A stretch of DNA of 64,000 nt, from positions 124,001 through 188,000 of the forward strand of contig NZ_JAQMHX010000004.1 of the NCBI RefSeq assembly GCF_028331445.1. Direction: 5' to 3'. Shown here piece after piece: positions 36,935 through 46,393 of this stretch. Position 1 is the first letter of the stretch, and the number at the start of each line of letters is the position of its first letter. The stretch comes from Candidatus Phyllobacterium onerii. Its GTDB lineage: Bacteria; Pseudomonadota; Alphaproteobacteria; Rhizobiales; Rhizobiaceae. A model generated the notes under the pieces. It did not search any database. It was given only the letters and a program-made list of their open reading frames with translations, and was not told the origin of the DNA. A program made the translations under genes and the position numbers.

Positions 36935-37148
36935 GAAAAGACCTTTTTCACCAGACGGCGGCCACGGTCAACTCACAAGATATGAAGGGTGCGTTGTTTG
37001 CACATAATACGTGCCGACCAGCCCGAAAAGTACGGCTGACAAAAGCCCCTGTGACGATCACGCACAGCGCCTAGCAATCAACCATCGACTGCGAAGCCTG
37101 CGGCTGATAGAAGGCGCGCAACCTTTCCTTCACCGAGTTTGAGCTTCC

Positions 37149-38738
37149 ATGTCTTCTGCCGACCATCCCGTTTCAAAGCGCCGTACCTTCGCGATCATCG
37201 CACACCCTGACGCCGGTAAAACCACACTGACCGAAAAGCTGCTGCTGTTCGGCGGAGCAATCCAGCTCGCGGGTGAGGTCAAGGCCAAGAAGGACCGTAT
37301 CCAGACACGCTCCGACTGGATGAATATCGAGCGTGATCGCGGTATTTCGGTGGTCACTTCGGTCATGACGTTCGAGTACAGGGATTGCATCTTCAATCTG
37401 CTTGATACGCCTGGTCACGAGGACTTCGCCGACGACACCTATCGCACGCTGACTGCCGTGGATAGCGCGGTAATGGTCATCGATGCCGCCAAGGGCATCG
37501 AAGCGCGTACGCTCAAGCTCTTCGAAGTCTGCCGGATGCGCGATATTCCGATCGTTACCTTCATCAACAAGATGGACCGTGAAAGTCGCGACCCTTACGA
37601 AATTCTTGACGAGATCGAGCAGAAGCTTGCGCTGGACACCGCGCCTATCACCTGGCCCATTGGCCGCGCCAAGAGCTTTGCCGGAACCTATAATTTGCAG
37701 AACAACACGGTGCGCCGGCGCGACGAGGAAGAGGTGCCGACACCCGTCAACGGGCCTGAATCCTCCGCTGCATCAGGTCTTTTGCCGGAAAATGAACGTC
37801 AGGCCTGGATCGACGAGGTGACGCTGGCGCGGGACGCCTGCAATCCGTTCGATCTGCAAGCTTTCCAGGAGGGTCATCTTACTCCTGTGTATTTCGGTTC
37901 GGCGCTGCGCAATTACGGCGTGCGTGATCTGATCGAAGCCTTCTGCGATTATGGCCCGAGCCCGCGTGCGCAGGATGCGGATACGCGCAAGGTCGAGGCA
38001 ACGGAAGACAAGATGACGGGCTTCGTCTTCAAGATTCAAGCGAACATGGATCCCAACCATCGCGACCGCATCGCCTTCCTGCGCGTCTGCTCGGGCAAGC
38101 TGTCACGCGGCATGAAAGCCAAGCTGGTGCGCACAGGCAAACCGATGAGCCTGTCTGCGCCGCAGTTCTTTTTCGCGCGCAGCCGCCAGATCGCCGATGA
38201 GGCCTGGGCCGGCGATGTGGTGGGCATTCCCAATCACGGAACGCTGCGTATCGGCGATACCTTGACGGAAGGCGAGGACCTTCTGTTCCGCGGCGTGCCC
38301 AACTTCGCGCCGGAAATCCTCCGCCGCGTGCGCCTCGATGATGCGATGAAAGCGAAGAAGCTGCGCGAGGCACTGCAGCAGATGGCGGAGGAGGGCGTGG
38401 TCCAGCTCTTCCTGCCGGATGACGGCTCGCCCGCTATCGTCGGCGTTGTTGGCGCGCTGCAGATCGACGTTCTGACCGAGCGGTTGAAGGTCGAGTATAC
38501 GCTCCCCGTTGGCTTCGAACCTGCCCGCTTTACTGTCGCGCGCTGGATTTCCGCGGACGATCCGGCAGAGTTGCAGCGATTCATCAATTCACATCGTGCC
38601 GATATCGCACATGATCTCGACAATGATCCGGTGTTTCTCGCCCAGAATACGTTTTCGCTGTCTTACGAAGCGGAACGCTGGAAGGCGATCCGCTTCGCCG
38701 CGATCAAGGATTATCAGGTTCGCGACAAGGCGGCGTAG
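37149..38738 (+). CDS. prfC: peptide chain release factor 3
   Basis: Translational GTPase that recycles RF1 and RF2 from the ribosome. 529 residues, the usual length. G1 AHPDAGKTT, G2 region RGISVVTSVM, G3 DTPGHEDF, G4 NKMDRES. Convergent with the acyl-CoA ligase gene. The 214 bases upstream hold no other gene. Confidence 0.96.
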   Translation: MSSADHPVSKRRTFAIIAHPDAGKTTLTEKLLLFGGAIQLAGEVKAKKDRIQTRSDWMNIERDRGISVVTSVMTFEYRDCIFNLLDTPGHEDFADDTYRTLTAVDSAVMVIDAAKGIEARTLKLFEVCRMRDIPIVTFINKMDRESRDPYEILDEIEQKLALDTAPITWPIGRAKSFAGTYNLQNNTVRRRDEEEVPTPVNGPESSAASGLLPENERQAWIDEVTLARDACNPFDLQAFQEGHLTPVYFGSALRNYGVRDLIEAFCDYGPSPRAQDADTRKVEATEDKMTGFVFKIQANMDPNHRDRIAFLRVCSGKLSRGMKAKLVRTGKPMSLSAPQFFFARSRQIADEAWAGDVVGIPNHGTLRIGDTLTEGEDLLFRGVPNFAPEILRRVRLDDAMKAKKLREALQQMAEEGVVQLFLPDDGSPAIVGVVGALQIDVLTERLKVEYTLPVGFEPARFTVARWISADDPAELQRFINSHRADIAHDLDNDPVFLAQNTFSLSYEAERWKAIRFAAIKDYQVRDKAA

Positions 38739-38745
38739 CTCCCGA

Positions 38746-40884
38746 TCAATCCCGTAGTTCGCGCCGCAATATCTTGCCGACATTGCTCTTCGGCAACTCA
38801 TCGCGAAACTCCACGATGCGCGGGCGTTTGTAATTGGTCAACCGTTCGGCACAGAAGGCTTTTACGACCTCCTCGGTCAGCGCCGGATCCTTGCGGACGA
38901 TAAAGAGTTTGACGATTTCTCCCGAATGCTCGTTCGGCACGCCGATGGCGGCCGCTTCGCGTATGCCCGCATGTTCCATCGCCACTTCCTCAATCTCGTT
39001 CGGATAGACATTGAAACCCGAAACCAGGATCATGTCCTTCTTGCGGTCGACAATCTTGGTGTATCCACGCTCATCCATGTAGCCCATATCGCCGGAACGG
39101 AAAAAGCCGTCGGAGGTCATCGCCTTTTCGGTTTCGTCCGGACGATTCCAGTAGCCTGCCATGACCTGCGGACCGCGGATGCAGATCTCGCCGACTTCCA
39201 TCAACGGAAGCTCCTTACCGTCATCGTCGCGGATGGAGAAATCCGTCGAGGGAAGCGGCAGTCCAATCGTGCCGGAGAATTCGATTGCATCGAGTCGGTT
39301 TGCCGAAGCCACCGGGGAAGTCTCCGACAGGCCATAGCCTTCTGTGATCAGGCAGCCCGTTACTTCCTTCCAGCGCTCGGCTACCGGCTTCTGCACCGCC
39401 ATGCCACCGCCAAGCGATAGGATCATTTCCTTGAAGTCGAGCTTGCGGAATTCTTCATTGTTGAGAAGGCCGTTGAACAGCGTGTTTAGCCCGGGGAAAA
39501 TGTGGAACTTGTGCTTCTGCAGTTCTTTGACAAAGCCGGGTATGTCGCGGGGATTTGGAATGAGCACATTCAGCGCACCTTGATCGATGCCCATCATCGC
39601 ATTCACCGTCAAAGCGAAAATGTGATAGAGTGGCAGCGCGCAAATGTAGACGATGTCCTTCGGGCGCCCTTTCACGCGAAACCCGACATCGCACCACAGG
39701 CGCATTTGTGCGACGTTGGAAACGATGTTGCTATGTGTAAGGATTGCGCCTTTGGAGATGCCTGTCGTGCCGCCGGTATATTGCAGGAAGGCAACGTCGG
39801 CCCCGGTTACTTCAACGGGTTTCAGCTTCTGAGCTGCACCTTGAGCGAGTGCTGTCTTGAATGGCGTATGGCCCGGCAAAGACCACGCAGGCACCATCTT
39901 CTTGACGCGCCGCACGACGAGATTCACTAGGTGGCCCTTCAGGCCCAGCATATCGCCCATCGCCGCTACGATCACGTGCTGAACAGGCGTTTTGGTGACA
40001 ACTTTTGCCAGCGTTGAGGCAAAGTTTTCCAGAATAATAATTGCCTTGGCGCCGCTGTCCTTCAACTGGTGTTCGAGCTCGCGCGGCGTATAAAGCGGAT
40101 TGATATTGACCACCGTCAGGCCCGCTCGAAGGATGGCAGCGATCATGACCGGGTATTGCAAGATATTGGGCATCATGACGGCGACGCGATCGCCCTTGAC
40201 CAGTCCGCGCGATTGTAGCCATGCGGCCATGGCGCGTGAATGACGATTGAGATCGGCATAGGTCATGCTCTTGCCCATGCAGCTGAAGGCGGGTTGGTCG
40301 GCATATTGCTTGTAAGCCCTCGCAAGCAAATCGCCGACCGACTCATATTGCGAGGCAGAGATCTCCGCTGGAACACCTTCCGGATAGGATTTCACCCACA
40401 GGCGCGGCGTAGGCTTGGCGCTTGCCGCCTTGACCGTCACTGCCTTTGCCTTTGCCGCCGGTTTGGCTTTGGCAGGCCTTGCCTTCGCAACCGGCTTTGC
40501 AGCGGTTTCCGCAACAACCGATTTTGTTGGGACAGCTGCTGGCTTGGACGCGCCGGCATTTCTCGTTTTCGCTGGGACTTTTACTGGAGTGTCGGTAATT
40601 GCATTGACAGTCACTGCCTTTGCCTTTGCCGCCGATTTGGCCTTGGCAGGCGTTGCCTTTGCCGCGACTTCAGCGAGCGCACCGGCTTTTGCTTGGGCAG
40701 GCGCCTTTGAAGCGCTTGCTGGTTTTGGTCTCGCAGGCGCTTTTACCGAATTGTCTGTTGCGGCCTTCCTGACATTACCGGTTTGCTTTTTCAAAGTTGC
40801 CGCGGCGGTTTTCACCACTTTATCAATTGGCGCTTTTGCCGCCGCGTTTTTGGTTGATTTTGCCGGTGTTGTCTTTTTCGCCAC
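38746..40884 (-). CDS. long-chain fatty acid-CoA ligase with histone-H1-like N-terminal tail
   Basis: AMP-forming acyl-CoA synthetase (FadD class) of 712 residues. The catalytic part begins near residue 162 (LWVKSYPEGVPAEISASQY) and holds QYTGGTTGISKGA, TEGYGLSETSP, YMDERGYTKIVDRKKDMI and the catalytic Lys of PKSNVGKILRREL. Residues 1-160 are almost only Ala, Lys, Pro, Thr, Val and Ser, with PAKAK and AAKAKAVTV repeats like a bacterial histone H1. No Met lies between the tail and the enzyme, so the tail is probably translated. It could bind nucleic acid or polyanions; unproven. Confidence 0.88.
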   Translation of the reverse strand: MAKKTTPAKSTKNAAAKAPIDKVVKTAAATLKKQTGNVRKAATDNSVKAPARPKPASASKAPAQAKAGALAEVAAKATPAKAKSAAKAKAVTVNAITDTPVKVPAKTRNAGASKPAAVPTKSVVAETAAKPVAKARPAKAKPAAKAKAVTVKAASAKPTPRLWVKSYPEGVPAEISASQYESVGDLLARAYKQYADQPAFSCMGKSMTYADLNRHSRAMAAWLQSRGLVKGDRVAVMMPNILQYPVMIAAILRAGLTVVNINPLYTPRELEHQLKDSGAKAIIILENFASTLAKVVTKTPVQHVIVAAMGDMLGLKGHLVNLVVRRVKKMVPAWSLPGHTPFKTALAQGAAQKLKPVEVTGADVAFLQYTGGTTGISKGAILTHSNIVSNVAQMRLWCDVGFRVKGRPKDIVYICALPLYHIFALTVNAMMGIDQGALNVLIPNPRDIPGFVKELQKHKFHIFPGLNTLFNGLLNNEEFRKLDFKEMILSLGGGMAVQKPVAERWKEVTGCLITEGYGLSETSPVASANRLDAIEFSGTIGLPLPSTDFSIRDDDGKELPLMEVGEICIRGPQVMAGYWNRPDETEKAMTSDGFFRSGDMGYMDERGYTKIVDRKKDMILVSGFNVYPNEIEEVAMEHAGIREAAAIGVPNEHSGEIVKLFIVRKDPALTEEVVKAFCAERLTNYKRPRIVEFRDELPKSNVGKILRRELRD
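40431..40660 (-). repeat. 174-base-offset direct repeats in the Lys/Ala tail
   Basis: Two copies of about 55 bases, starting at 40431 and 40605 on the plus strand, share TCACTGCCTTTGCCTTTGCC and continue nearly identical. They encode PAKAKPAAKAKAVTVKA and PAKAKSAAKAKAVTVNA. The offset is exactly 58 codons, so the tail grew by in-frame duplication. Confidence 0.75.
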
Positions 40885-41149
40885 ATTAACCTCCCAGTTG
40901 ATTTCCTTGAAGCCTGCGCGCAGTTCTCCAAACCCGCATGCATGCTACTTAACAACGCTATCTATTGCGAGAGGCAGGTTGCTTGCAAGTATTTACATTG
41001 ACGTAAACGTAAAATCATTCTGCCTGATCCTTCGACGAAATCGTGCAATTCATCTCTTCGGCACTATCTGGGCACAAAGTCGCCAAGGTTCGGCTCGACA
41101 AAGCACCCGCACTTCCTCCATCCTGTTCCCGATCAAAACTGGATTCTCC

Positions 41150-42784
41150 GTGGAAACAATAACCATTGTCCTGCTGATGCTCCTGGCCGTGGTGGTCAGC
41201 GATTCCATCATTCGGGTGCTTCCCCTTCCAGTGCCGCTGCCGCTGGTGCAGATCGGCCTCGGAGCGGCGATCGCCTCGGTGACGAATATTCGCGTCCAGC
41301 TTGATCCGGACATCTTCTTCCTGCTGTTTCTGCCGCCTCTGCTGTTCCTTGATGGCTGGCGCATTCCCAAGGAAGGTCTCTTCCGCGACAAGGGCATCAT
41401 TCTCGAAATGGCGCTCGGGCTGGTTATTTTTACTGTTGTCGGCGTGGGCTTTTTCGTCCATTGGATGATCCCGTCCGTGCCGTTGCCAGTCGCCTTTGCG
41501 CTTGCCGCAATCCTTTCGCCGACCGATCCGATCGCCGTTTCCGCCATTGCGGCACGCGTGCCAATCCCCTCGCGCATGATGCACATTCTCGAAGGCGAAT
41601 CGCTGCTGAACGATGCGTCCGGCCTTGTCTGCATGCGCTTTGCAGTTGCCGCCATGCTTACCGGCGCGTTTTCGCTGCAGGCGGCATTCCTGACATTCCT
41701 CTGGCTTGCCTTTGCGGGAATTGTAATCGGTGTTGGTGTGACCCTCGGCGTCACAAGGGGCAAGGCATTCCTGACCCGGCATCTTGGTGAAGAAAGCGGC
41801 TCGCAAATCCTTATCAGCCTGCTCATCCCCTTCGGTGCTTATCTTCTGGCAGAACATGTACATGCCTCCGGCATTCTTGCAGCCGTCGCCGCCGGCATCA
41901 CCATGAGCTACGCCGAGAACACCGGCCAGTCTCTGGCCCTGACAAGGGTAAGACGCGCGGCCGTCTGGGACACGGCACAGTTTGCTGCCAACGGCGCCAT
42001 TTTCGTACTTCTGGGTGAGCAGCTTCCGGGCATATTTTCGGGTGCGGTCGATAACGTCCATCACGTGGGGAGGGCGAGTTACTGGTGGTTGCCGGTCTAC
42101 GTGGTGATTATTTATGCGTCGCTGGTCGCGCTTCGCTTTGCATGGGTCTGGGTCTCGTGGCGCTTTGCCTTTCGACGGTCTTCCAAAAGTGGACAGCCCG
42201 GCGTGAGGCCGAGTTGGCAGCTTGTCGCCGCCATGTCCTTTGCCGGGGTTCGTGGTGCCATCACCCTGGCCGGTATCCTGACGTTACCGTTTTTCCTCAA
42301 TGATGGAAGCCTGTTTCCCGCCCGTGATCTTGTAATATTCCTGGCGGCCGGCGTCATTATCCTGTCCCTCATTATGGCAAGCATTTGTCTTCCGCGCTTG
42401 CTTAAGAACATCGACCTGCCGATAGAAGATTCCCACCAGCGGGAGGAGGACTACGCCCGAATTGCCGCGGCGGAGGCCGCGATCATGGCTATCGAAAAGG
42501 CCCAACACGAACTCGCATCCGGTCGCGCCGACGCCGATGCTTTCACCGATGTGGCCACACAGATCATGGAGCTCTATCGCACGCGCATCGACGGGCGCAT
42601 GCACCTTGGTGAGGAACGCGAACAGGCGGCACGAAGCGAGGAAATCGGAAAACAGCTGCACATTACCGCGCTGAAGGCAGAGCGGCAGGAAATCTACCGT
42701 CTGGTGCGGGCGCGGCGGCTGGAAAGCACCGTCGCCAGCAAAATGGTGCGCGATATCGATCTGCTCGAAGCAAGATATAGCTGA
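41150..42784 (+). CDS. Na+/H+ antiporter (CPA1/NhaP type)
   Basis: Inner-membrane cation-proton antiporter, 544 residues with about 12 membrane segments followed by a cytoplasmic helical region. FLPPLLFLDGWRIP, the ion-site ALAAILSPTDPIAVSAI, GESLLNDASGLV and SFAGVRGAITLAGIL are typical of CPA1 exchangers. The GTG at 41150 directly starts the first membrane helix; the frame is open to 40415, but that part is antisense to the acyl-CoA ligase tail and is not family-like. Confidence 0.9.
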   Translation: METITIVLLMLLAVVVSDSIIRVLPLPVPLPLVQIGLGAAIASVTNIRVQLDPDIFFLLFLPPLLFLDGWRIPKEGLFRDKGIILEMALGLVIFTVVGVGFFVHWMIPSVPLPVAFALAAILSPTDPIAVSAIAARVPIPSRMMHILEGESLLNDASGLVCMRFAVAAMLTGAFSLQAAFLTFLWLAFAGIVIGVGVTLGVTRGKAFLTRHLGEESGSQILISLLIPFGAYLLAEHVHASGILAAVAAGITMSYAENTGQSLALTRVRRAAVWDTAQFAANGAIFVLLGEQLPGIFSGAVDNVHHVGRASYWWLPVYVVIIYASLVALRFAWVWVSWRFAFRRSSKSGQPGVRPSWQLVAAMSFAGVRGAITLAGILTLPFFLNDGSLFPARDLVIFLAAGVIILSLIMASICLPRLLKNIDLPIEDSHQREEDYARIAAAEAAIMAIEKAQHELASGRADADAFTDVATQIMELYRTRIDGRMHLGEEREQAARSEEIGKQLHITALKAERQEIYRLVRARRLESTVASKMVRDIDLLEARYS

Positions 42785-42848
42785 CTAGGGCACGGACTGA
42801 CTAACGCTACAAGTACGCGCCCTAGTGCGGCTCCTAACCCAACAAGGG

Positions 42849-43766
42849 TCAGTAGTCCCAGAATATCGGTACCCAACGAAAGGTATCGCCGTCGGTCGCT
42901 ACATGGCCGATGGATGGGAACGGCAGGTGAGTGGCCACCAGCAGCTCGCCGCTCGTCGACAGCTCCTTCAAAAGACGGACGCGGACGCGCGCCGCTTCCT
43001 CGGGGTCATGTTCGAAGCCGTTGAACCAGTCGGGGTGCTCGAACCCGACCGCAAACACGGCGTCTCCGGCGAACATCAGCCGGTCGCCGCCCGACGCGAG
43101 GCGCACCACACTGTGCCCCGGGGTGTGACCGCCGGTGCGGGTGACGACAACCCCCGGCGCAACCTCATACTCCTCCTCAAACGTCTGCAGATTACTGCGG
43201 TACTCCTCCGCGAACCGCTTGGCGGCGGCCCGAAGCGCGTCCGGGAACCCCTCCGGCATGGAGACGTGGGAGAAATCTGGGTGCGTCCAGAACTTGACCT
43301 CGGCGGCTGCAACGTGGATCCGCAAGTCCTTACGCAGTTGGTCCTTCACCCCGTCGACGAGCAGCATGCCGATGTGGTCCATGTGCATGTGGGTAAGCAC
43401 CACGTCGGTCACGGAGCCAAGATCGATGCCGGCGGCCTTCAGTCGATGGGCCAGTTGCCCGGCCCGCGGCAAATTCAAGTTCGGGTCGTCTCCCAGGCCG
43501 GCGTCGATGAGGATGGTCTTGCCGCCGCTTCGAACCACGACCACGTTCAGCCCCCAGTCGAGCTTATCCGTCGGCAGGAAATTGTAGTTGAGCCAAGCCG
43601 CCCGGTCGGCAGCATCGGCGTTGTGGCCCAACATCTTGCCTGGCAACGGTAGTACCCCGTCGCTGATCACCATGACGTCGATCTCGCCGATCTTCAACGC
43701 GTAGCGCGACGGAACCAACTCGTCTGGGGCCGATTTAGCGGGATGCGAAGTGTGTTGTAGGTTCAT
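42849..43766 (-). CDS. MBL-fold metallohydrolase
   Basis: Metallo-beta-lactamase-fold hydrolase of 305 residues. Metal ligands: THMHMDHIG, GGHTPGHSVV, FAGDAV and the C-terminal His in VATHLPFPSIGHV. Resembles quorum-quenching lactonase-like or alkyl-sulfatase-like proteins, no closer assignment. GC content and codon use look higher than in its neighbours and it is flanked by non-coding stretches on one side, which hints at separate acquisition. Confidence 0.83.
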   Translation of the reverse strand: MNLQHTSHPAKSAPDELVPSRYALKIGEIDVMVISDGVLPLPGKMLGHNADAADRAAWLNYNFLPTDKLDWGLNVVVVRSGGKTILIDAGLGDDPNLNLPRAGQLAHRLKAAGIDLGSVTDVVLTHMHMDHIGMLLVDGVKDQLRKDLRIHVAAAEVKFWTHPDFSHVSMPEGFPDALRAAAKRFAEEYRSNLQTFEEEYEVAPGVVVTRTGGHTPGHSVVRLASGGDRLMFAGDAVFAVGFEHPDWFNGFEHDPEEAARVRVRLLKELSTSGELLVATHLPFPSIGHVATDGDTFRWVPIFWDY

Positions 43767-44026
43767 GTTTGCCTCCTGTGTTTGCTGACCGCCGCCTTAC
43801 ACACGGCATCGACGAAGCTACGTTGAGGCGTGTTCGCGGTAAATTGGGGTCGAGGGGTAGGGCGAGCCATACCACGGTATAGGTCCTGCCATTCAAGTTG
43901 CGGGGCGTCGAATAACCTGGGTGGATGCCGGCGGCAGCACCGCGGCAACAGTTTCAAATGGTTGCCGCTGGAACCGTATGTCGGCGGCATCGGAAGCGTT
44001 TTCGACTTCGAGCGTGCTATGCCGTG

Positions 44027-45640
44027 CTAGTCACTGTCTTCCAGAACAAGTTCTGCTCCCTTGGCACCTACCATCATGGCAGCGGCGTTGGTATTGCCGG
44101 AAATGATATTGGGAAATACCGAGCAGTCGATGATGCGTAGTCCCTCTACACCGTGAACCCGCAAACGCGGATCGACCACCGATTGCGCTGCATCCGGGCC
44201 CATGCGGCAGGTTGAAACGGGATGGTAGACCGTGCCACTGCGCCGCCGGAAATCCGTGATCAATTCATCATCGCGCTGGCAGGCTGGACCCGGCAGCAAC
44301 TCCTCCACGATCAGCTTGGACATTGTCGGCGTTGCGGCGATCTTGCGCAGGAATTTCACCGCGTCGAGCATCTCGGCCACGTCATGGTCAGTGGAAAACG
44401 CGTTCGGCACGATGCGTGGCTGCTCCAGCGGGTTGCTTGAGCGAATGTGGATCGAACCGGTGCTCGTCGGTCGACAGTTCGAGAGGCCGATGGAAAAGCC
44501 TGGCCATGGGTCGGGCGTCAGGATCGGCCGTTCGCCGTTCTTGGGTACCAGCGTTGAAAAAGCCTGGAAATAGAGCTGCATATTGGCGCGCTTGCGTGAT
44601 GGATCGCTACGAAAAAAGCCGCCGCCCTGGTTCATGCTGATTGACAGGGGTCCGCTCCGCAGCAGCAAGTATTCCATGCCCGCAAGCGCCTTTCCCCACC
44701 ATGGCCGCAATACCTGGTTGAGCGACGGAACATTGGCCCGATAGGTGTAGTTGATGCCGAGATGGTCTGCCAGGTTTTCGCCCACCTGGGCGTTGTCATG
44801 CACCACAGCAATGCCAAGATCGCGCAGACGCATGGCATCGCCGATGCCTGACAGCTCAAGGAGCTGCGGTGTATTGATCGTGCCGCCGCAGAGGATGACC
44901 TCGCGGCCAGCCATTACAGTTTCGCTCTCGCCGTTCCGGACGAATTCGACACCAGAGGCGCGTTTTCCTTCGAAAAGAATGCGGGTCACCATTGCCTGCG
45001 TGATGACGGTGACGTTGGGCCGCTTCATCGCAGGTCGCAGGAAAGCCCGAGCGGCGGACATCCGCCTTCCGCCCTTCGTCGTCAATTGAAAAGGCCCGAC
45101 GCCTTCCTGGCGCGCGCCATTGAAATCAGGGTTATAGGCAAGTCCGGCTTCCTGCGCCGCCTTGATCAGCTGATGGGCAAGCGGATGAAACAGCTTTGAG
45201 CAGTCACAGACATGCAGCGGCCCGCCCTTGCCAAGGCTCTGTGCTGGCCCGTCATGATCCTCAAGCGAGCGGAATACAGGAAGAACATCGGCGTAGCCCC
45301 AGCCCGGATTGCCCCTGTCGCGCCACTCGTCAAAGTCTTCGGGTGCGCCGCGAACATAGACCATGGCATTGATCGAACTCGATCCGCCGAGCACCTTGCC
45401 GCGCGGCCAGTAGTCGGCCTTGTCATCAAGGCCGGGATCAGGTTCCGCGCGATACATCCAGTTGACGGATTTGTCGTAAAACGTCTTGCCATAGCCGAGC
45501 GGCATGGTCACGAAGAAGCGCCGGTCCGAGCCGCCGGCTTCCAGCACCAGCACGGAATGTCGTCCACTTGCTGAAAGACGCTCCGCGACGACCGATCCAG
45601 CCGATCCTGATCCGACAATGACAAAATCAAAGGAGCGCAT
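44027..45640 (-). CDS. GMC-family FAD-dependent oxidoreductase (choline or alcohol dehydrogenase-like)
   Basis: Flavin enzyme of 537 residues oxidising an alcohol. FDFVIVGSGSAGSVVAERLS (FAD Rossmann), WPRGKVLGGSSSINAMVYVRG (GMC signature 1), GGTINTPQLLELSGIG (signature 2) and the C-terminal catalytic region YHPVSTCRMG, SGNTNAAAMMVGAKGA. It resembles BetA but no betaine genes are near. ATG 45640 or 45649 are both possible. Confidence 0.87.
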   Translation of the reverse strand: MRSFDFVIVGSGSAGSVVAERLSASGRHSVLVLEAGGSDRRFFVTMPLGYGKTFYDKSVNWMYRAEPDPGLDDKADYWPRGKVLGGSSSINAMVYVRGAPEDFDEWRDRGNPGWGYADVLPVFRSLEDHDGPAQSLGKGGPLHVCDCSKLFHPLAHQLIKAAQEAGLAYNPDFNGARQEGVGPFQLTTKGGRRMSAARAFLRPAMKRPNVTVITQAMVTRILFEGKRASGVEFVRNGESETVMAGREVILCGGTINTPQLLELSGIGDAMRLRDLGIAVVHDNAQVGENLADHLGINYTYRANVPSLNQVLRPWWGKALAGMEYLLLRSGPLSISMNQGGGFFRSDPSRKRANMQLYFQAFSTLVPKNGERPILTPDPWPGFSIGLSNCRPTSTGSIHIRSSNPLEQPRIVPNAFSTDHDVAEMLDAVKFLRKIAATPTMSKLIVEELLPGPACQRDDELITDFRRRSGTVYHPVSTCRMGPDAAQSVVDPRLRVHGVEGLRIIDCSVFPNIISGNTNAAAMMVGAKGAELVLEDSD

Positions 45641-45752
45641 GCATGCCATTCCAAATGCGTTATTGCATGCGTTCAGGATATCCGGCTTCGACTCCTTAAA
45701 CCCAAACGGCTTTCCGCCATGGCTTATGGAAATTGCGACAGATGGTCCTTTC

Positions 45753-46196
45753 CTAGGTCCCGCTCACCGCTGCGTTGAAGTTCTCGAAAAACTGCGTGGC
45801 GAGTTTCTTGGAGGTCGAGGCAATCAACCGGCTGCCGAGTTGAGCGATCTTGCCACCGACATCCGCATTGACCACGTAGGCCAGCACAGTTTCGGCGCCC
45901 TCGTCCGTCAAGGTGACATCGGCTCCGCCCTTGGCAAATCCGGCAACGCCGCCCTTGCCTTCACCGGAGATCGTATAGGAGGAGGGCGGATTGAGGTTCG
46001 TCAGCTCCACTCTGCCGCTGAAGCGGGCTTTCACGGGTCCCATCTTTACGCCGACGGTGGCTTCGAGCTCCGTATCCGAGATTTTCTCGAGGCTTTCGCA
46101 TCCGGGTATGCACGCCTTCAATATTTCCGGATCGTTCAAGGCTTTCCAGACAGTGTCGCGCGATGCGGCAATGCGTTCTTCTCCGGTCAAGTCCAT
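45753..46196 (-). CDS. CoxG-like SRPBCC protein (carbon monoxide dehydrogenase subunit G family)
   Basis: 147-residue START-like protein of the CoxG family: MDLTGEERIAASRDTVWKALNDPEILKACIPGCESLEK, then GGKIAQLGSRLIASTSKKLA. AAAGGGAGGA upstream supports ATG 46196 over 46220. No molybdenum hydroxylase or CO dehydrogenase genes are present, so this is an orphan copy; CoxG may recruit such enzymes to the membrane. Confidence 0.82.
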   Translation of the reverse strand: MDLTGEERIAASRDTVWKALNDPEILKACIPGCESLEKISDTELEATVGVKMGPVKARFSGRVELTNLNPPSSYTISGEGKGGVAGFAKGGADVTLTDEGAETVLAYVVNADVGGKIAQLGSRLIASTSKKLATQFFENFNAAVSGT

Positions 46197-46393
46197 GCTC
46201 AGTCCTCCCTTTTGAAACAAATTAGAATACTATTCAGGCAAATAGAAGCGTTCGAAGCGCCGCAGTTCCGCCAGCATTTTCGGCACAGACTTACCGTATT
46301 ATGGAAAGACCGAGATTCTTCCTCCGGTTGATTGAACTAAAACCATTCCAGTGGCAGTTTGCCCACCATCAAGCGTGATTTCAGGAGACAGAC

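Noticed and set aside
40415-41149. 245-codon upstream extension of the Na+/H+ antiporter frame
   Set aside because: Most of it is antisense to the Lys/Ala tail of the acyl-CoA ligase, giving an artificial Ala/Phe-rich sequence; the antiporter family starts at its first membrane helix.
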